The notes under the pieces: generated by a model
Told to the model about the DNA's origin: nothing
The model's database searches: none
What the model saw: the letters and a program-made list of their open reading frames with translations, nothing else
Shown here: piece after piece, positions 24,741 through 36,700 of the stretch
Position numbering within the stretch: the first letter of the stretch is position 1
How the letters are laid out: every line of letters begins with the position of its first letter
NCBI RefSeq assembly: GCF_040115645.1
Contig: NW_027096114.1
Location: 1 to 64,000 of the forward strand
From: Euwallacea fornicatus
Lineage: Eukaryota > Arthropoda > Insecta > Coleoptera > Curculionidae
Direction: 5' to 3'
DNA length: 64,000 nt
Position numbers and translations under genes: made by a program

Positions 24741-26039
24741 ATATCGCCAATTCATAAGATTTGGCCAAAAAGTGCCGCTTCTATTAGAGCCAAATTGACG
24801 ATTTGCCGTTTAAGGCCTTATTATGCTTATTTTGCCAAAAGGAGACGATTTGAACAAAATTGGTTGTAGCGTTTGCGAGATATCGCCAAATCATAAGATT
24901 TGGCCAAAAAGTGCCGCTTCTATTAGAGCCAAATTGACGATTTGCCGTTTAAGGCCTTATTATGCTTATTTTGCCAAAAGGAGACGATTTGAACAAAATT
25001 GCTTGTAGCGTTTGCGAGATATCGCCAAATCATAAGATTTGGCCAAAAAGTGCCGCTTCTATTAGAGCCAAATTGACGATTTGCCGTTTAAGGCCTTATT
25101 ATGCTTCTTTTGCCCAAAGGAGACGATTTGAACAAAATTGGTTGTAGCGTTTGCGAGATATCGCCAAATCATAAGATTTGGCCAAAAAGTGCCGCTTCTA
25201 TTAGAGCCAAATTGACGATTTGCCGTTTAAGGCCTTATTATGCTTCTTTTGCCCAAAGGAGACGATTTGAACAAAATTGGTTGTAGCGTTTGCGAGATAT
25301 CGCCAAATCATAAGATTTGGCCAAAAAGTGCCCCTTCTATTAGAGCCAAATTGACGATTTGCCGTTTAAGGCCTTATTATGCTTATTTTGCCAAAAGGAG
25401 ACGATTTGAACAAAATTGCTTGTAGCGTTTGCGAGATATCGCCAAATCATAAGATTTGGCCAAAAAGTGCCACTTCTATTAGAGCCAAATTGACGATTTG
25501 CCGTTTAAGGCCTTATTATGCTTATTTTGCCAAAAGGAGACGATTTGAACAAAATTGGTTGTAGCGTTTGCGAGATATCGCCAAATCATAAGATTTGGCC
25601 AAAAAGTGCCGCTTCTATTAGAGCCAAATTGACGATTTGCCGTTTAAGGCCTTATTATGCTTATTTTGCCAAAAGGAGACGATTTGAACAAAATTGGTTG
25701 TAGCGTTTGCGAGATATCGCTAATTTGTACGATTTGGCCAAAAAGTGCCGCTTCTATTAGAGCCAAATTGACGATTTGCCGTTTAAGGCCTTATTATGCT
25801 TATTTTGCCAAAAGGAGACGATTTGAACAAAATTGGTTGTAGCGTTTGCGAGATATCGCCAAATCATAAGATTTGGCCAAAAAGTGCCGCTTCTATTAGA
25901 GCCAAATTGACGATTTGCCGTTTAAGGCCTTATTATGCTTATTTTGCCAAAAAGAGACGATTTGAACAAAATTGGTTGTAGCGTTTGCGAGATAACGCCA
26001 AATCATAAGATTTGCCAAAAAGTGCCGCTTCTATTAGAG

Positions 26040-27920
26040 CCAAATTGACGATTTTCCGTTTAAGGCCTTATTATGCTTATTTTGCCAAAAGGAGACGATT
26101 TGAACAAAATTGGTTGTAGCGTTTGCGAGATATCGCCAAATTGTACAATTTGGCCAAAAAGTGCCGCTTCTATTAGAGCCAAATTGACGATTTGCCGTTT
26201 AAGGCCTTATTATGCTTATTTTGCCAAAAGGAGACGATTTGAACAAAATTGGTTGTAGCGTTTGCGAGATATCGCCAAATTGTACGATTTGGCCAAAAAG
26301 TGCCGCTTCTAGTAGAGCCAAATTGACGATTTGCCGTTTAAGGCCTTATTATGCTTATTTTGCCAAAAGGAGACGATTTGAACAAAATTGGTTGTAGCGT
26401 TTGCGAGATATCGCCAATTTGTACGATTTGGCCAAAAAGTGCCGCTTCTATTAGAGCCAAATTGACGATTTGCCGTTTAAGGCCTCATTATGCTTATTTT
26501 GCCAAAAGGAGACGATTTGAACAAAATTGGTTGAAGCGTTGGCGAAATAACGCCAAATCGTGGTTTTCGGGCAATTTCCGACGAAACTCGCCGATTTCAC
26601 GGATTTGACTATTTTTAAGCTCCGTATTGTTAAGAATGACGGAAATAGCACGAAATCGTACGATTTACACGATTTGGTCAAAAAGTGCCGCTTCTATTAG
26701 AGCCAAATTGACGATTTGCCGTTTAGGGCCTTATTATGCTTATTTTGCCAAAAGGAGACGATTTGAACAAAATTGGTTATAGCGTTTGCGAGATATCACC
26801 AAATCATAAGATTTGGCCAAAAAGTGCCGCTACTATTAGAGCCAAATTGACGATTTGCCGTTTAAGGCCTTATTATGCTTATTTTGCCAAAAGGAGACGA
26901 TTTGAACAAAATTGGTTGTAGCGTTTGCGAGATATCGCCAAATCATAAGATTTGGCCAAAAAGTGCCGCTTCTATTAGAGCCAAATTGACGATTTTCCGT
27001 TTAAGGCCTTATTATGCTTATTTTGCCAAAAGGAGACGATTTGAACAAAATTGGTTGTAGCGTTTGCGAGATATCGCCAAATTGTACAATTTGGCCAAAA
27101 AGTGCCGCTTCTATTAGAGCCAAATTGACGATTTGCCGTTTAAGGCCTTATTATGCTTATTTTGCCAAAAGGAGACGATTTGAACAAAATTGGTTGTAGC
27201 GTTTGCGAGATATCGCCAAATTGTACGATTTGGCCAAAAAGTGCCGCTTCTAGTAGAGCCAAATTGACGATTTGCCGTTTAAGGCCTTATTATGCTTATT
27301 TTGCCAAAAGGAGACGATTTGAACAAAATTGGTTGTAGCGTTTGCGAGATATCGCCAATTTGTACGATTTGGCCAAAAAGTGCCGCTTCTATTAGAGCCA
27401 AATTGACGATTTGCCGTTTAAGGCCTCATTATGCTTATTTTGCCAAAAGGAGACGATTTGAACAAAATTGGTTGAAGCGTTGGCGAAATAACGCCAAATC
27501 GTGGTTTTCGGGCAATTTCCGACGAAACTCGCCGATTTCACGGATTTGACTATTTTTAAGCTCCGTATTGTTAAGAATGACGGAAATAGCACGAAATCGT
27601 ACGATTTACACGATTTGGTCAAAAAGTGCCGCTTCTATTAGAGCCAAATTGACGATTTGCCGTTTAGGGCCTTATTATGCTTATTTTGCCAAAAGGAGAC
27701 GATTTGAACAAAATTGGTTATAGCGTTTGCGAGATATCACCAAATCATAAGATTTGGCCAAAAAGTGCCGCTACTATTAGAGCCAAATTGACGATTTGCC
27801 GTTTAAGGCCTTATTATGCTTATTTTGCCAAAAGGAGACGATTTGAACAAAATTGGTTGTAGCGTTTGCGAGATATCGCCAAATCATAAGATTTGGCCAA
27901 AAAGTGCCGCTTCTATTAGA
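26040..27920 (+). repeat. Tandem 941-bp higher-order unit (two copies)
   Basis: The unit is six 139-bp monomers plus one 107-bp module (941 bp). The sequence from about 26040 repeats from about 26981. Both copies share a GCTCCGTATTG change in the 246-bp variant (near 26620 and 27561) and GTTTAGGGCC after it. The same changes occur near 20880, linking this to 19638-20995. Confidence 0.85.
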
Positions 27921-28595
27921 GCCAAATTGACGATTTGCCGTTTAAGGCCTTATTATGCTTATTTTGCCAAAAGGAGACGATTTGAACAAAATTGCTTGTA
28001 GCGTTTGCGAGATATCGCCAAATCATAAGATTTGGCCAAAAAGTGCCGCTTCTATTAGAGCCAAATTGACGATTTGCCGTTTAAGGCCTTATTATGCTTA
28101 TTTTGCCAAAAGGAGACGATTTGAACAAAATTGGTTGTAGCGTTTGCGAGATATCGCCAAATCATAAGATTTGGCCAAAAAGTGCCGCTTCTATTAGAGC
28201 CAAATTGACGATTTGCCGTTTAAGGCCTTATTATGCTTATTTTGCCAAAAGGAGACGATTTGAACAAAATTGGTTGTAGCGTTTGCGAGATAACGCCAAA
28301 TCATAAGATTTGGCCAAAAAGTGCCGCTTCTATTAGAGCCAAATTGACGATTTTCCGTTTAAGGCCTTATTATGCTTATTTTGCCAAAAGGAGACGATTT
28401 GAACAAAATTGCTTGTAGCGTTTGCGAGATAACGCCAAATTGTACGATTTGGCCAAAAAGTGCCGCTTCTATTAGAGCCAAATTGACGATTTGCCGTTTA
28501 AGGCCTTATTATGCTTATTTTGCCAAAAGGAGACGATTTGAACAAAATTGGTTGTAGCGTTTGCGAGATATCGCCAATTTGTACGATTTGGCCAA

Positions 28596-31266
28596 AAAGT
28601 GCCGCTTCTATTAGAGCCAAATTGACGATTTGCCGTTTAAGGCCTCATTATGCTTATTTTGCCAAAAGGAGACGATTTGAACAAAATTGGTTGAAGCGTT
28701 GGCGAAATAACGCCAAATCGTGGTTTTCGGGCAATTTCCGACGAAACTCGCCGATTTCACGGATTTGACTATTTTTAAGCTCAGTATTGTTAAGAATGAC
28801 GGAAATAGCACGAAATCGTACGATTTACACGATTTGGTCAAAAAGTGCCGCTTCTATTAGAGCCAAATTGACGATTTGCCGTTTAAGGCCTTATTATGCT
28901 TATTTTGCCAAAAGGAGACGATTTGAACAAAATTGGTTATAGCGTTTGCGAGATATCACCAAATCATAAGATTTGGCCAAAAAGTGCCGCTACTATTAGA
29001 GCCAAATTGACGATTTGCCGTTTAAGGCCTTATTATGCTTATTTTGCCAAAAGGAGACGATTTGAACAAAATTGGTTGTAGCGTTTGCGAGATATCGCCA
29101 AATCATAAGATTTGGCCAAAAAGTGCCGCTTCTATTAGAGCCAAATTGACGATTTGCCGTTTAAGGCCTTATTATGCTTATTTTGCCAAAAGGAGACGAT
29201 TTGAACAAAATTGGTTGTAGCGTTTGCGAGATATCGCCAAATGGTACGATTTGGCCAAAAAGTGCCGCTTCTATTAGAGCCAAATTGACGATTTGCCGTT
29301 TAAGGCCTTATTATGCTTATTTTGCCAAAAGGAGACGATTTGAACAAAATTGCTTGTAGCGTTTGCGAGATATCGCCAAATCATAAGATTTGGCCAAAAA
29401 GTGCCGCTTCTATTAGAGCCAAATTGACGATTTGCCGTTTAAGGCCTTATTATGCTTATTTTGCCAAAAGGAGACGATTTGAACAAAATTGGTTGTAGCG
29501 TTTGCGAGATATCGCCAATTTGTACGATTTGGCCAAAAAGTGCCGCTTCTATTAGAGCCAAATTGACGATTTGCCGTTTAAGGCCTTATTATGCTTATTT
29601 TGCCAAAAGGAGACGATTTGAACAAAATTGGTTGTAGCGTTTGCGAGATATCGCCAAATCATAAGATTTGGCCAAAAAGTGCCGCTTCTATTAGATCCAA
29701 ATTGACGATTTGCCGTTTAAGGCCTTATTATGCTTATTTTGCCAAAAGGAGACGATTTGAACAAAATTGCTTGTAGCGTTTGCGAGATATCGCCAAATCA
29801 TAAGATTTGGCCAAAAAGTGCCGCTTCTATTAGAGCCAAATTGACGATTTGCCGTTTAAGGCCTTATTATGCTTCTTTTGCCCAAAGGAGACGATTTGAA
29901 CAAAATTGGTTGTAGCGTTTGCGAGATATCGCCAAATCATAAGATTTGGCCAAAAAGTGCCGCTTCTATTAGAGCCAAATTGACGATTTGATGTTTAAGG
30001 CCTTATTATGCTTATTTTGCCAAAAGGAGACGATTTGAACAAAATTGCTTGTAGCGTTTGCGAGATATCGCCAAATCATAAGATTTGGCCAAAAAGTGCC
30101 ATTTCTATTAGAGCCAAATTGACGATTTGCCGTTTAAGGCCTTATTATGCTTCTTTTGCCCAAAGGAGACGATTTGAACAAAATTGGTTGTAGCGTTTGC
30201 GAGATATCGCCAAATCATAAGATTTGGCCAAAAAGTGCCGCTTCTATTAGAGCCAAATTGACGATTTGATGTTTAAGGCCTTATTATGCTTATTTTGCCA
30301 AAAGGAGACGATTTGAACAAAATTGCTTGTAGCGTTTGCGAGATATCGCCAAATCATAAGATTTGGCCAAAAAGTGCCGCTTCTATTAGAGCCAAATTGA
30401 CGATTTGCCGTTTAAGGCCTTATTATGCTTCTTTTGCCCAAAGGAGACGATTTGAACAAAATTGGTTGTAGCGTTTGCGAGATATCGCCAAATCATAAGA
30501 TTTGGCCAAAAAGTGCCATTTCTATTAGAGCCAAATTGACGATTTGCCGTTTAAGGCCTTATTATGCTTATTTTGCCAAAAGGAGACGATTTGAACAAAA
30601 TTGGTTGTAGCGTTTGCGAGATATCGCCAAATCATAAGATTTGGCCAAAAAGTGCCGCTTCTATTAGAGCCAAATTGACGATTTGCCGTTTAAGGCCTTA
30701 TTATGCTTATTTTGCCAAAAGGAGACGATTTGAACAAAATTGCTTGTAGCGTTTGCGAGATAACGCCAAATTGTACGATTTGGCCAAAAAGTGCCGCTTC
30801 TATTAGAGCCAAATTGACGATTTGCCGTTTAAGGCCTTATTATGCTTATTTTGCCAAAAGGAGACGATTTGAACAAAATTGGTTGTAGCGTTTGCGAGAT
30901 ATCGCCAATTTGTACGATTTGGCCAAAAAGTGCCGCTTCTATTAGAGCCAAATTGACGATTTGCCGTTTAAGGCCTCATTGTGCTTATTTTGCCAAAAGG
31001 AGACGATTTGAACAAAATTGGTTGAAGCGTTGGCGAAATAACGCCAAATCGTGGTTTTCGGGCAATTTCCGACGAAACTCGCCGATTTCACGGATTTGAC
31101 TATTTTTAAGCTCAGTATTATTAAGAATGACGGAAATAGCACGAAATCGTACGATTTACACGATTTGGTCAAAAAGTGCCGCTTCTATTAGAGCCAAATT
31201 GACGATTTGCCGTTTAAGGCCTTATTATGCTTATTTTGCCAAAAGGAGACGATTTGAACAAAATTG
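28596..31266 (+). repeat. Higher-order block, third of three paralogous copies
   Basis: Aligns with 11650-14320 at an offset of 16946. A few single-base differences are visible, for example GTATTATTAAG near 31125 versus GTATTGTTAAG in copy 1, and TTAGATCC near 29693. Confidence 0.88.
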
Positions 31267-31704
31267 GTTATAGCGTTTGCGAGATATCGCCAAATCATAA
31301 GATTTGGCCAAAAAGTGCCGCTACTATTAGAGCCAAATTGACGATTTGCCGTTTAAGGCCTTATTATGCTTATTTTGCCAAAAGGAGACGATTTGAACAA
31401 AATTGGTTGTAGCGTTTGCGAGATATCGCCAAATTGTACAATTTGGCCAAAAAGTGCCGCTTCTATTAGAGCCAAATTGACGATTTGCCGTTTAAGGCCT
31501 TATTATGCTTATTTTGCCAAAAGGAGACGATTTGAACAAAATTGCTTGTAGCGTTTGCGAGATATCGCCAAATCATAAGATTTGGCCAAAAAGTGCCGCT
31601 TCTATTAGAGCCAAATTGACGATTTGCCGTTTAAGGCGTTATTATGCTTATTTTGCCAAAAGGAGACGATTTGAACAAAATTGCTTGTAGCGTTTGCGAG
31701 ATAT

Positions 31705-31708
31705 CGCC
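31705..31708. repeat. Target site duplication, left of element B
   Basis: CGCC directly before the LTR start; the matching copy is at 39226-39229. Joining the flanks restores a normal satellite monomer. Confidence 0.92.
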
Positions 31709-31905
31709 AATTATATTTTCACAACCACGGGAGACGTTTTTAAAAACAATTTATTTCACAAATCTTACAAAAAATATCTTAAAGTAACTACTAGGTACTG
31801 GCTTCGACCACAATAACGCCGCATACAGCCTCGCTATTCTATTTATAATAAAATAATTCAGAGTCAGCATTTATTCCCTGTGTCGTGGAATCCCGCATGG
31901 TAACT
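31709..31905 (-). repeat. 3' LTR of element B (197 bp)
   Basis: Begins AGTTACC and ends TATAATT on the minus strand. The TATAAATAG box is at 31839-31847. An AATAAA signal lies near the U5 end. Identical by eye to 39029-39225. Confidence 0.97.
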
Positions 31906-31915
31906 CCTCCCCCCT
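31906..31915 (-). other. Polypurine tract of element B
   Basis: AGGGGGGAGG on the minus strand lies immediately before the 3' LTR start AGTTACC. This is the expected plus-strand DNA primer. It sits 12 bp after the env stop codon. Confidence 0.9.
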
Positions 31916-31927
31916 AAGATGCAACTT

Positions 31928-33623
31928 CTATGCCTGGCAGGGAAGTTGGATATCCTCCCTCAAGTCCTCCATAGTCTGGGTTGGTCTTCTGTCTTTCCTT
32001 CGCTTCAGCCATCTGCACATAATCATAAAGCAGCTACTTGCTATGAGCACATATATCAAAATTGTCCATAGGCTCGGGTAGGTGGCTATGTTCCCGAACA
32101 TTAAGGGTGGTTGATGGTTCGTCTGAAGTATTTTTTCTTTTAGTCTATAAAGGTCGTCGAGTTTTAGGCTGGGCAGGTGCAGGCTCAGGTTTAGGACAGG
32201 TAGGGTGGTGTCATCCTCAGCTAAATCTGGGAACAGCACAGGTTCCGATGCTGATTTTATAATCTTCATTTCATTTATGACTGTTTGGGATTTTACTATT
32301 ATACGGCATTCCGGTGGAATGTGACATATGAATGTTCCAATAAGGTTCCTTTTTTCGTTCTGGGTTTCAGGGCAGGACATCTGGACGGCCTCTTTCCTTG
32401 GAAGTATCATGATCCATTGGTTTGTGTAGTCCAATTGGTTCAACACGGGCTCTGCGATCTTGACCTCAGTTTGGCGGCAGGTCGATGTGTCCTTTTCTTG
32501 ATGTATTAGCTTGACTTCACAGGGGGCATCTTCTTCAATAGCTTGTAAATCATTCTTTGGGCATAAGTATAGGTCTATTGTGATTTTCTGACAACCTTCC
32601 TCGTTATACATGTAGTGCAATTGATTTATTGCTAGGAATTTACTCTGCGGTACTATAACTTTGAACAGACTTCGTTTTTGGATGGGAGTCGAGTACAAAT
32701 GGAAATAATCAAAGGATTGGGCGTGAACTATGGGCGTATGTAGGATATGCGTAATTTTATTGCTTGATATAAAGCATTCTAACTTTATGATTTTCTCAAA
32801 TAAAGGTATATTATTTTTAGTTACCCGTAGAGGTAATTGACCTTCCCCAAGCTGTTCCTGAAGAGTTCTTAATTCTGTGTATAGTTCTCCATTAGTAATA
32901 ATACTTGGATGCATAATTCCTAATCGAGAAAATACTAGTGAATTTTCGATGTCTTGGAGAATAGAGTCGATTATCTCATACACGTTTATAAATTCGTCGC
33001 ATAATTCCTTGAATATCGCAAAATTCCTGCCATGCGCTATTTCTTCTAGGTATGGCTGTATTTGGTTAAATTTCCTTTCGATCAACCTATCATTTCTGTA
33101 TAGTTGTTGAACTGTGTTATTGAATCTTTCTACTACCGAGTTGGATAGAGAACCTTGATTTATTATTTCCGTCTGCAATGTCTGTTGGTTCATTTCTAGT
33201 TGTTTAATAAGATTATCGTACCTTTCTCCATCCGATGCGTCTAAATTTCCCGATATCGCCTTAAATATTGACCCTAATGCGTTTACTAGTCCGCGCTTCT
33301 TTCTTGGTGTGTGAGGAATGATCTCGCTCAACTTTCTTTCAACTCTCTCTCGGATAAATCTTAGCATTTCTAAGGAATTTCCGATTCTAACAGAGTATTT
33401 TTCATACTGTGTAGTCACATTTAAGTATGTTGAGACGTTTGTAGTTCGTTCGCGCAATGCTTTTATTTGGTTTATTATAGGGTCTAACTCGTAATAGTGA
33501 ATCAAGATGTAAGTGTGGTGTATAACCTTGGTTTTCCCTATTTTAATAGGCATGATACCTGGGTTGTCTGTTATTTCACGGATTTCGATGACTTCTGGCG
33601 CTCCCAGCACATATGTACAGATA
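31928..33623 (-). CDS. env: Env fusion glycoprotein of element B, main exon
   Basis: The main exon of an errantivirus envelope protein, related to baculovirus F-type fusion proteins. The frame is open from the predicted acceptor (exon begins at 33623). An apparent start at 33610 is a GTG, and I find no ATG to serve as a start, so the N terminus most likely comes from the leader exon at 38811-38839. Counting from the GTG codon as residue 1, a furin-type site RKKR is at 103-106, followed by the hydrophobic fusion-peptide start GLVNALGSIF. A heptad-rich region follows, then a transmembrane segment at ~514-535 and a short basic cytoplasmic tail. With the leader exon it would be 574 residues. It is intact here, unlike the copy in element A. 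Likely role: membrane fusion and cell-to-cell transfer of particles. Confidence 0.92.
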
Positions 33624-33705
33624 CTGAAAGATAATTACAAAACTATATGTATGCATATATATGTTTAACTATCATTCTAATATTTAAGTATTTATACTAC
33701 TTAAT

Positions 33706-36700
33706 CTATTCGTCCTTGCGAAAACTATACCTATTCCTAAATGGGCGTTTGAGATTGTCCATGTGAACCTTTCCCTGGTTTGTTGTCGAAACCGTTTTTC
33801 GGTTTGGATTTACAGTTTCAATTTTTGTCGGATTCTGGAAGGTGTTGCCTAATTTACTTCTCGAATGTCTCGCTACGTATGCCTGGGTGTCAGGTTTAAA
33901 AATAGTAGGTTCATCCCTATTCTCGTTTAATTTTTCTGTTCTTTTTTCCTTTTCTTCCATCAGGGATTGATTCAACTTTGAATATAATGCCTTAGTTCGG
34001 TCCTTGTGCTCAGCCACGTAATTTGTCATTAATACTTGATCCAGGCTTATATTAAAAGGATCTTCTTTGCTAATGTGTCCACTAATGACGTCAATAGGTT
34101 TAAAATTTGTCGTGGAATGTATTGTATGATTGTACGCTAATATTGCGTACTTTATTTTCCTTGCTATGGGCGTCTCTCGTTGGCCTTGGTTGTCCAAAAG
34201 TCTTACATGCTCCGTTAGGGTTGAATGTAGTCGTTCCACCATTCCATTGGATTGGGGATGGTCAGGTGAACAGAAATGAATATTAATTTTGTGAAGTTGC
34301 AATAGTTCCGTTATAACTGCGTTTTTGAATTCTGTCCCGTTATCTACAATTACTTGTGTTGGGATGCCATGATGGGAAAAGAACAGAACTAGGTTGTCCG
34401 CTATCTCTGAAGCCGCTAAAGAGTTTAGTTGGTACGCCTGTGCGTATTTAGAAAAGCTGTCGATTATCGTTAAAAATTTGGCTTTCTCTAAAGTGTACGT
34501 ATCTAAATGTATGATTTCGAATGGTTTGGTCGCTGTTGGGGTGATATTCATTTTCATTTTGATGGGGTTTCGTGCATATTTGCTTCGTTGGCATACCTCG
34601 CATTGATTGATATACGTTTGGATAGAATTCCTGATGTTTGGCCAGTAATATTTTCCTTTAATTCTTTGCTCCGTTTCTTCAATACCTCGATGGTTCGTTT
34701 TCCCCTCGTGGTAAGCTTGAATTAATTCTGGTATCTCGCTTTCTTCCGTTACGTCAATCAATTTGATCATGCATCTCTTAAATTTTAAGGATGGCCATTT
34801 GAAATTTTGTCTAATAACTTCACTGAATTGCAGGTACATATCAGGTTCTTCGAAGTAGAGACAGTGCAGTTTTTGGGGGTCTACATATTCCGTTATAAAT
34901 TTCATTACATCATATTCAAAGTTGTTTTTTGACAGTTGTACGATAAATCTCCTCTTCTTCCCGAATAATACAACTTTTTTCGTTTTGGCTGGTGAATGGA
35001 ACACTCGAGATATTATTACCTGGTTCGCGCCATAATTAACAGCTGTTTCTTGGATTGGTATGCCGACCACAGGATTTTGTTCGGCGTTAGAATGTGCGGT
35101 ATTTCCGTCGTCAGGTTCATGGCCTTCCTGTGTTGGTCCAAGCATTTGACCTTCTATCCTATCTAGGTCAGGTTGTGCTGCCATTGAAAGTCGATCCAAG
35201 TCATCTGGTTGGGTGTCGCTTGTCTCTCTATTATTTTCCTTGACGTTCCGATTTTGAAACGAGTCGTTAAATTCCTCCATGTACTTTACTAAACTATCGA
35301 AATTATCTGTTTCCTTAGTGTGTAGTTCAATCCGGCTAAGTGCATCGGCATTGGTATTCGCTTTTCCCTTCTTATAAATAATTTCGTATTCATATTCCTC
35401 TAGTTTAATGCGCCACCTAAGGAGTTTTGAGGATGGATCTTTTAAATTGAATAACCATTGGAGTGGCTTGTGGTCCGTGATGATTCGGAATTTCCTACCA
35501 AACAAATACGGTCGGAAATATTTGGTAGCCCATACCAGACATAGACATTCCTTTTCTATGGTGGAATAGTTCTGCTCCGAATCATTTAGCGTCCTTGAGG
35601 CGTATGCCACTGGTAGGTCTTGACCTATGGGGCCTTGCGACAAAACGGCACCCAGGGCCACGTTGCTTGCGTCACACGTGAGATTGAACGGTTTACTCAG
35701 ATCTGGATATTGCAGAATCGGCTCGTTCATTAATATTTCCTTGCATGTTTCGAAGCAATCTAAAAACTCTTTAGTGTGTTCGATCTTTACTCCTTTTTTG
35801 AGACATCTTGTTAGAGGTTTCGTCAATTTTGCGAAATTATTTATGAACTTTCTATAATAACCTAGAAGCCCTAGGAATCCTTTTATCTGTTTTGTGGTGG
35901 TAGGTATGGGGTATCGTCTAATCGCCTTAACTTTATCTGGGTTTGGTTTTACCCCCTCTGGCGTCACCACATGTCCCAAATATGCGACTTCTCTTCTTAA
36001 AAATTCGCTCTTATCGAGCTGGATCTTAAAATTGGATTCCCTTAATCTTTTGAATACGGACCTGAGACGTTCTAAGTGTTCCTGCAGTGAGGTAGAAAAT
36101 ATGATTATATCATCTAAATACACGAGACACTTTTCATTTTGAATGCCCCTCAAGATGTTGTCCATAACTCTCTGGAATGTTGCAGGGGCGTTTTTCAAGC
36201 CGAAAGGCATCCTCGTATACTCGAAGTGCCCGTGTTCCGTGCTGAAAGCTGTTTTTTCTATATCACTGTCTTCCATCTCAATCTGATGGAATCCACTAGC
36301 CAAGTCTAGGGTGCTGAAATATTGACATTTCCCTAACTTGTCTAGCAGATCAGAGATGTTGGGAAGAGGATATTTGTCGTCGATGGTCTTTTCGTTGAGC
36401 TTCCTGAAATCTACGCAAACTCTCCACTTCTGTTTGCCCGACGCGTCTTGTTTTTTCGGCACCACCCAAATTGGGGCCGACCATGGCGAGTTACTTGGTC
36501 TTATTATGTTTTGCTCTAGCATCTTTCCTATCTGATTTTCTACCTCCTGTTTGTGTACGAACGGATACCTATACGTTTTTGCGTATACAGGCTGTTCGTC
36601 CAGGGTTTTAATAGAATGCCTTATTTTGCTAGTGAACGTAAGGGGTTCACCCTCTTGGTAAAAAATATCTGCGAATTCATTGCATAAGTTTAAAATGCTT

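Larger units (their letters stand above)
10304..31172 (+). repeat. Twelve 246-bp variant monomers with a 107-bp extra module (array 1)
   Basis: The variants lie around 10304-10537, 11665-11895, 13996-14226, 16327-16557, 18794-19027, 20710-20940, 22207-22437, 23148-23378, 26451-26681, 27392-27622, 28611-28841 and 30942-31172. Each replaces the usual junction after GCGTTGGCGAAATAACGCC with a module reading CGTGGTTTTCGGGCAATTTC, then a GCCGATTTCACGGATTTG segment, then a return to the standard monomer at ACGATTTGGTCAAAAAGTGC. The span includes ordinary monomers between copies. The module resembles the monomer in style (GCC...GATTTG units). Confidence 0.93.
6098..31708 (+). repeat. Satellite array 1: about 175 tandem 139-bp monomers
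   Basis: A continuous head-to-tail array. A typical monomer runs from 6238 to 6376: it begins GCCAAATTGTACGATTTGGC and ends TTTGCGAGATATC. Most monomers differ by only a few bases. The main polymorphism is TGTACG versus CATAAG between the arms GCCAAAT and ATTTGGC; other recurrent variants are CTAGTAGAG, CTACTATTAG, GATTTGATG and GCTTCTTTTGCCC. Twelve monomers are extended to 246 bp, and two are 138 bp (one base lost near 20270 and 26010). No gene or other element occurs inside. The length of one monomer per near-nucleosome and the lack of genes suggest centromeric or pericentromeric heterochromatin (inference). Confidence 0.98.

Noticed and set aside
6176..31690. Long series of ~61-codon plus-strand reading frames, one per satellite monomer (and 80-85 codons in variants)
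   Set aside because: They start and stop at fixed points of the 139-bp monomer, overlap the next copy in a shifted frame (139 is not a multiple of 3), have no initiation context or variation pattern of a gene, and are explained by the satellite.
33608..33610. Env start at 33610 in element B
   Set aside because: The codon is GTG; eukaryotic initiation there is unlikely, the frame stays open upstream to a splice acceptor, and a spliced ATG leader fits better.
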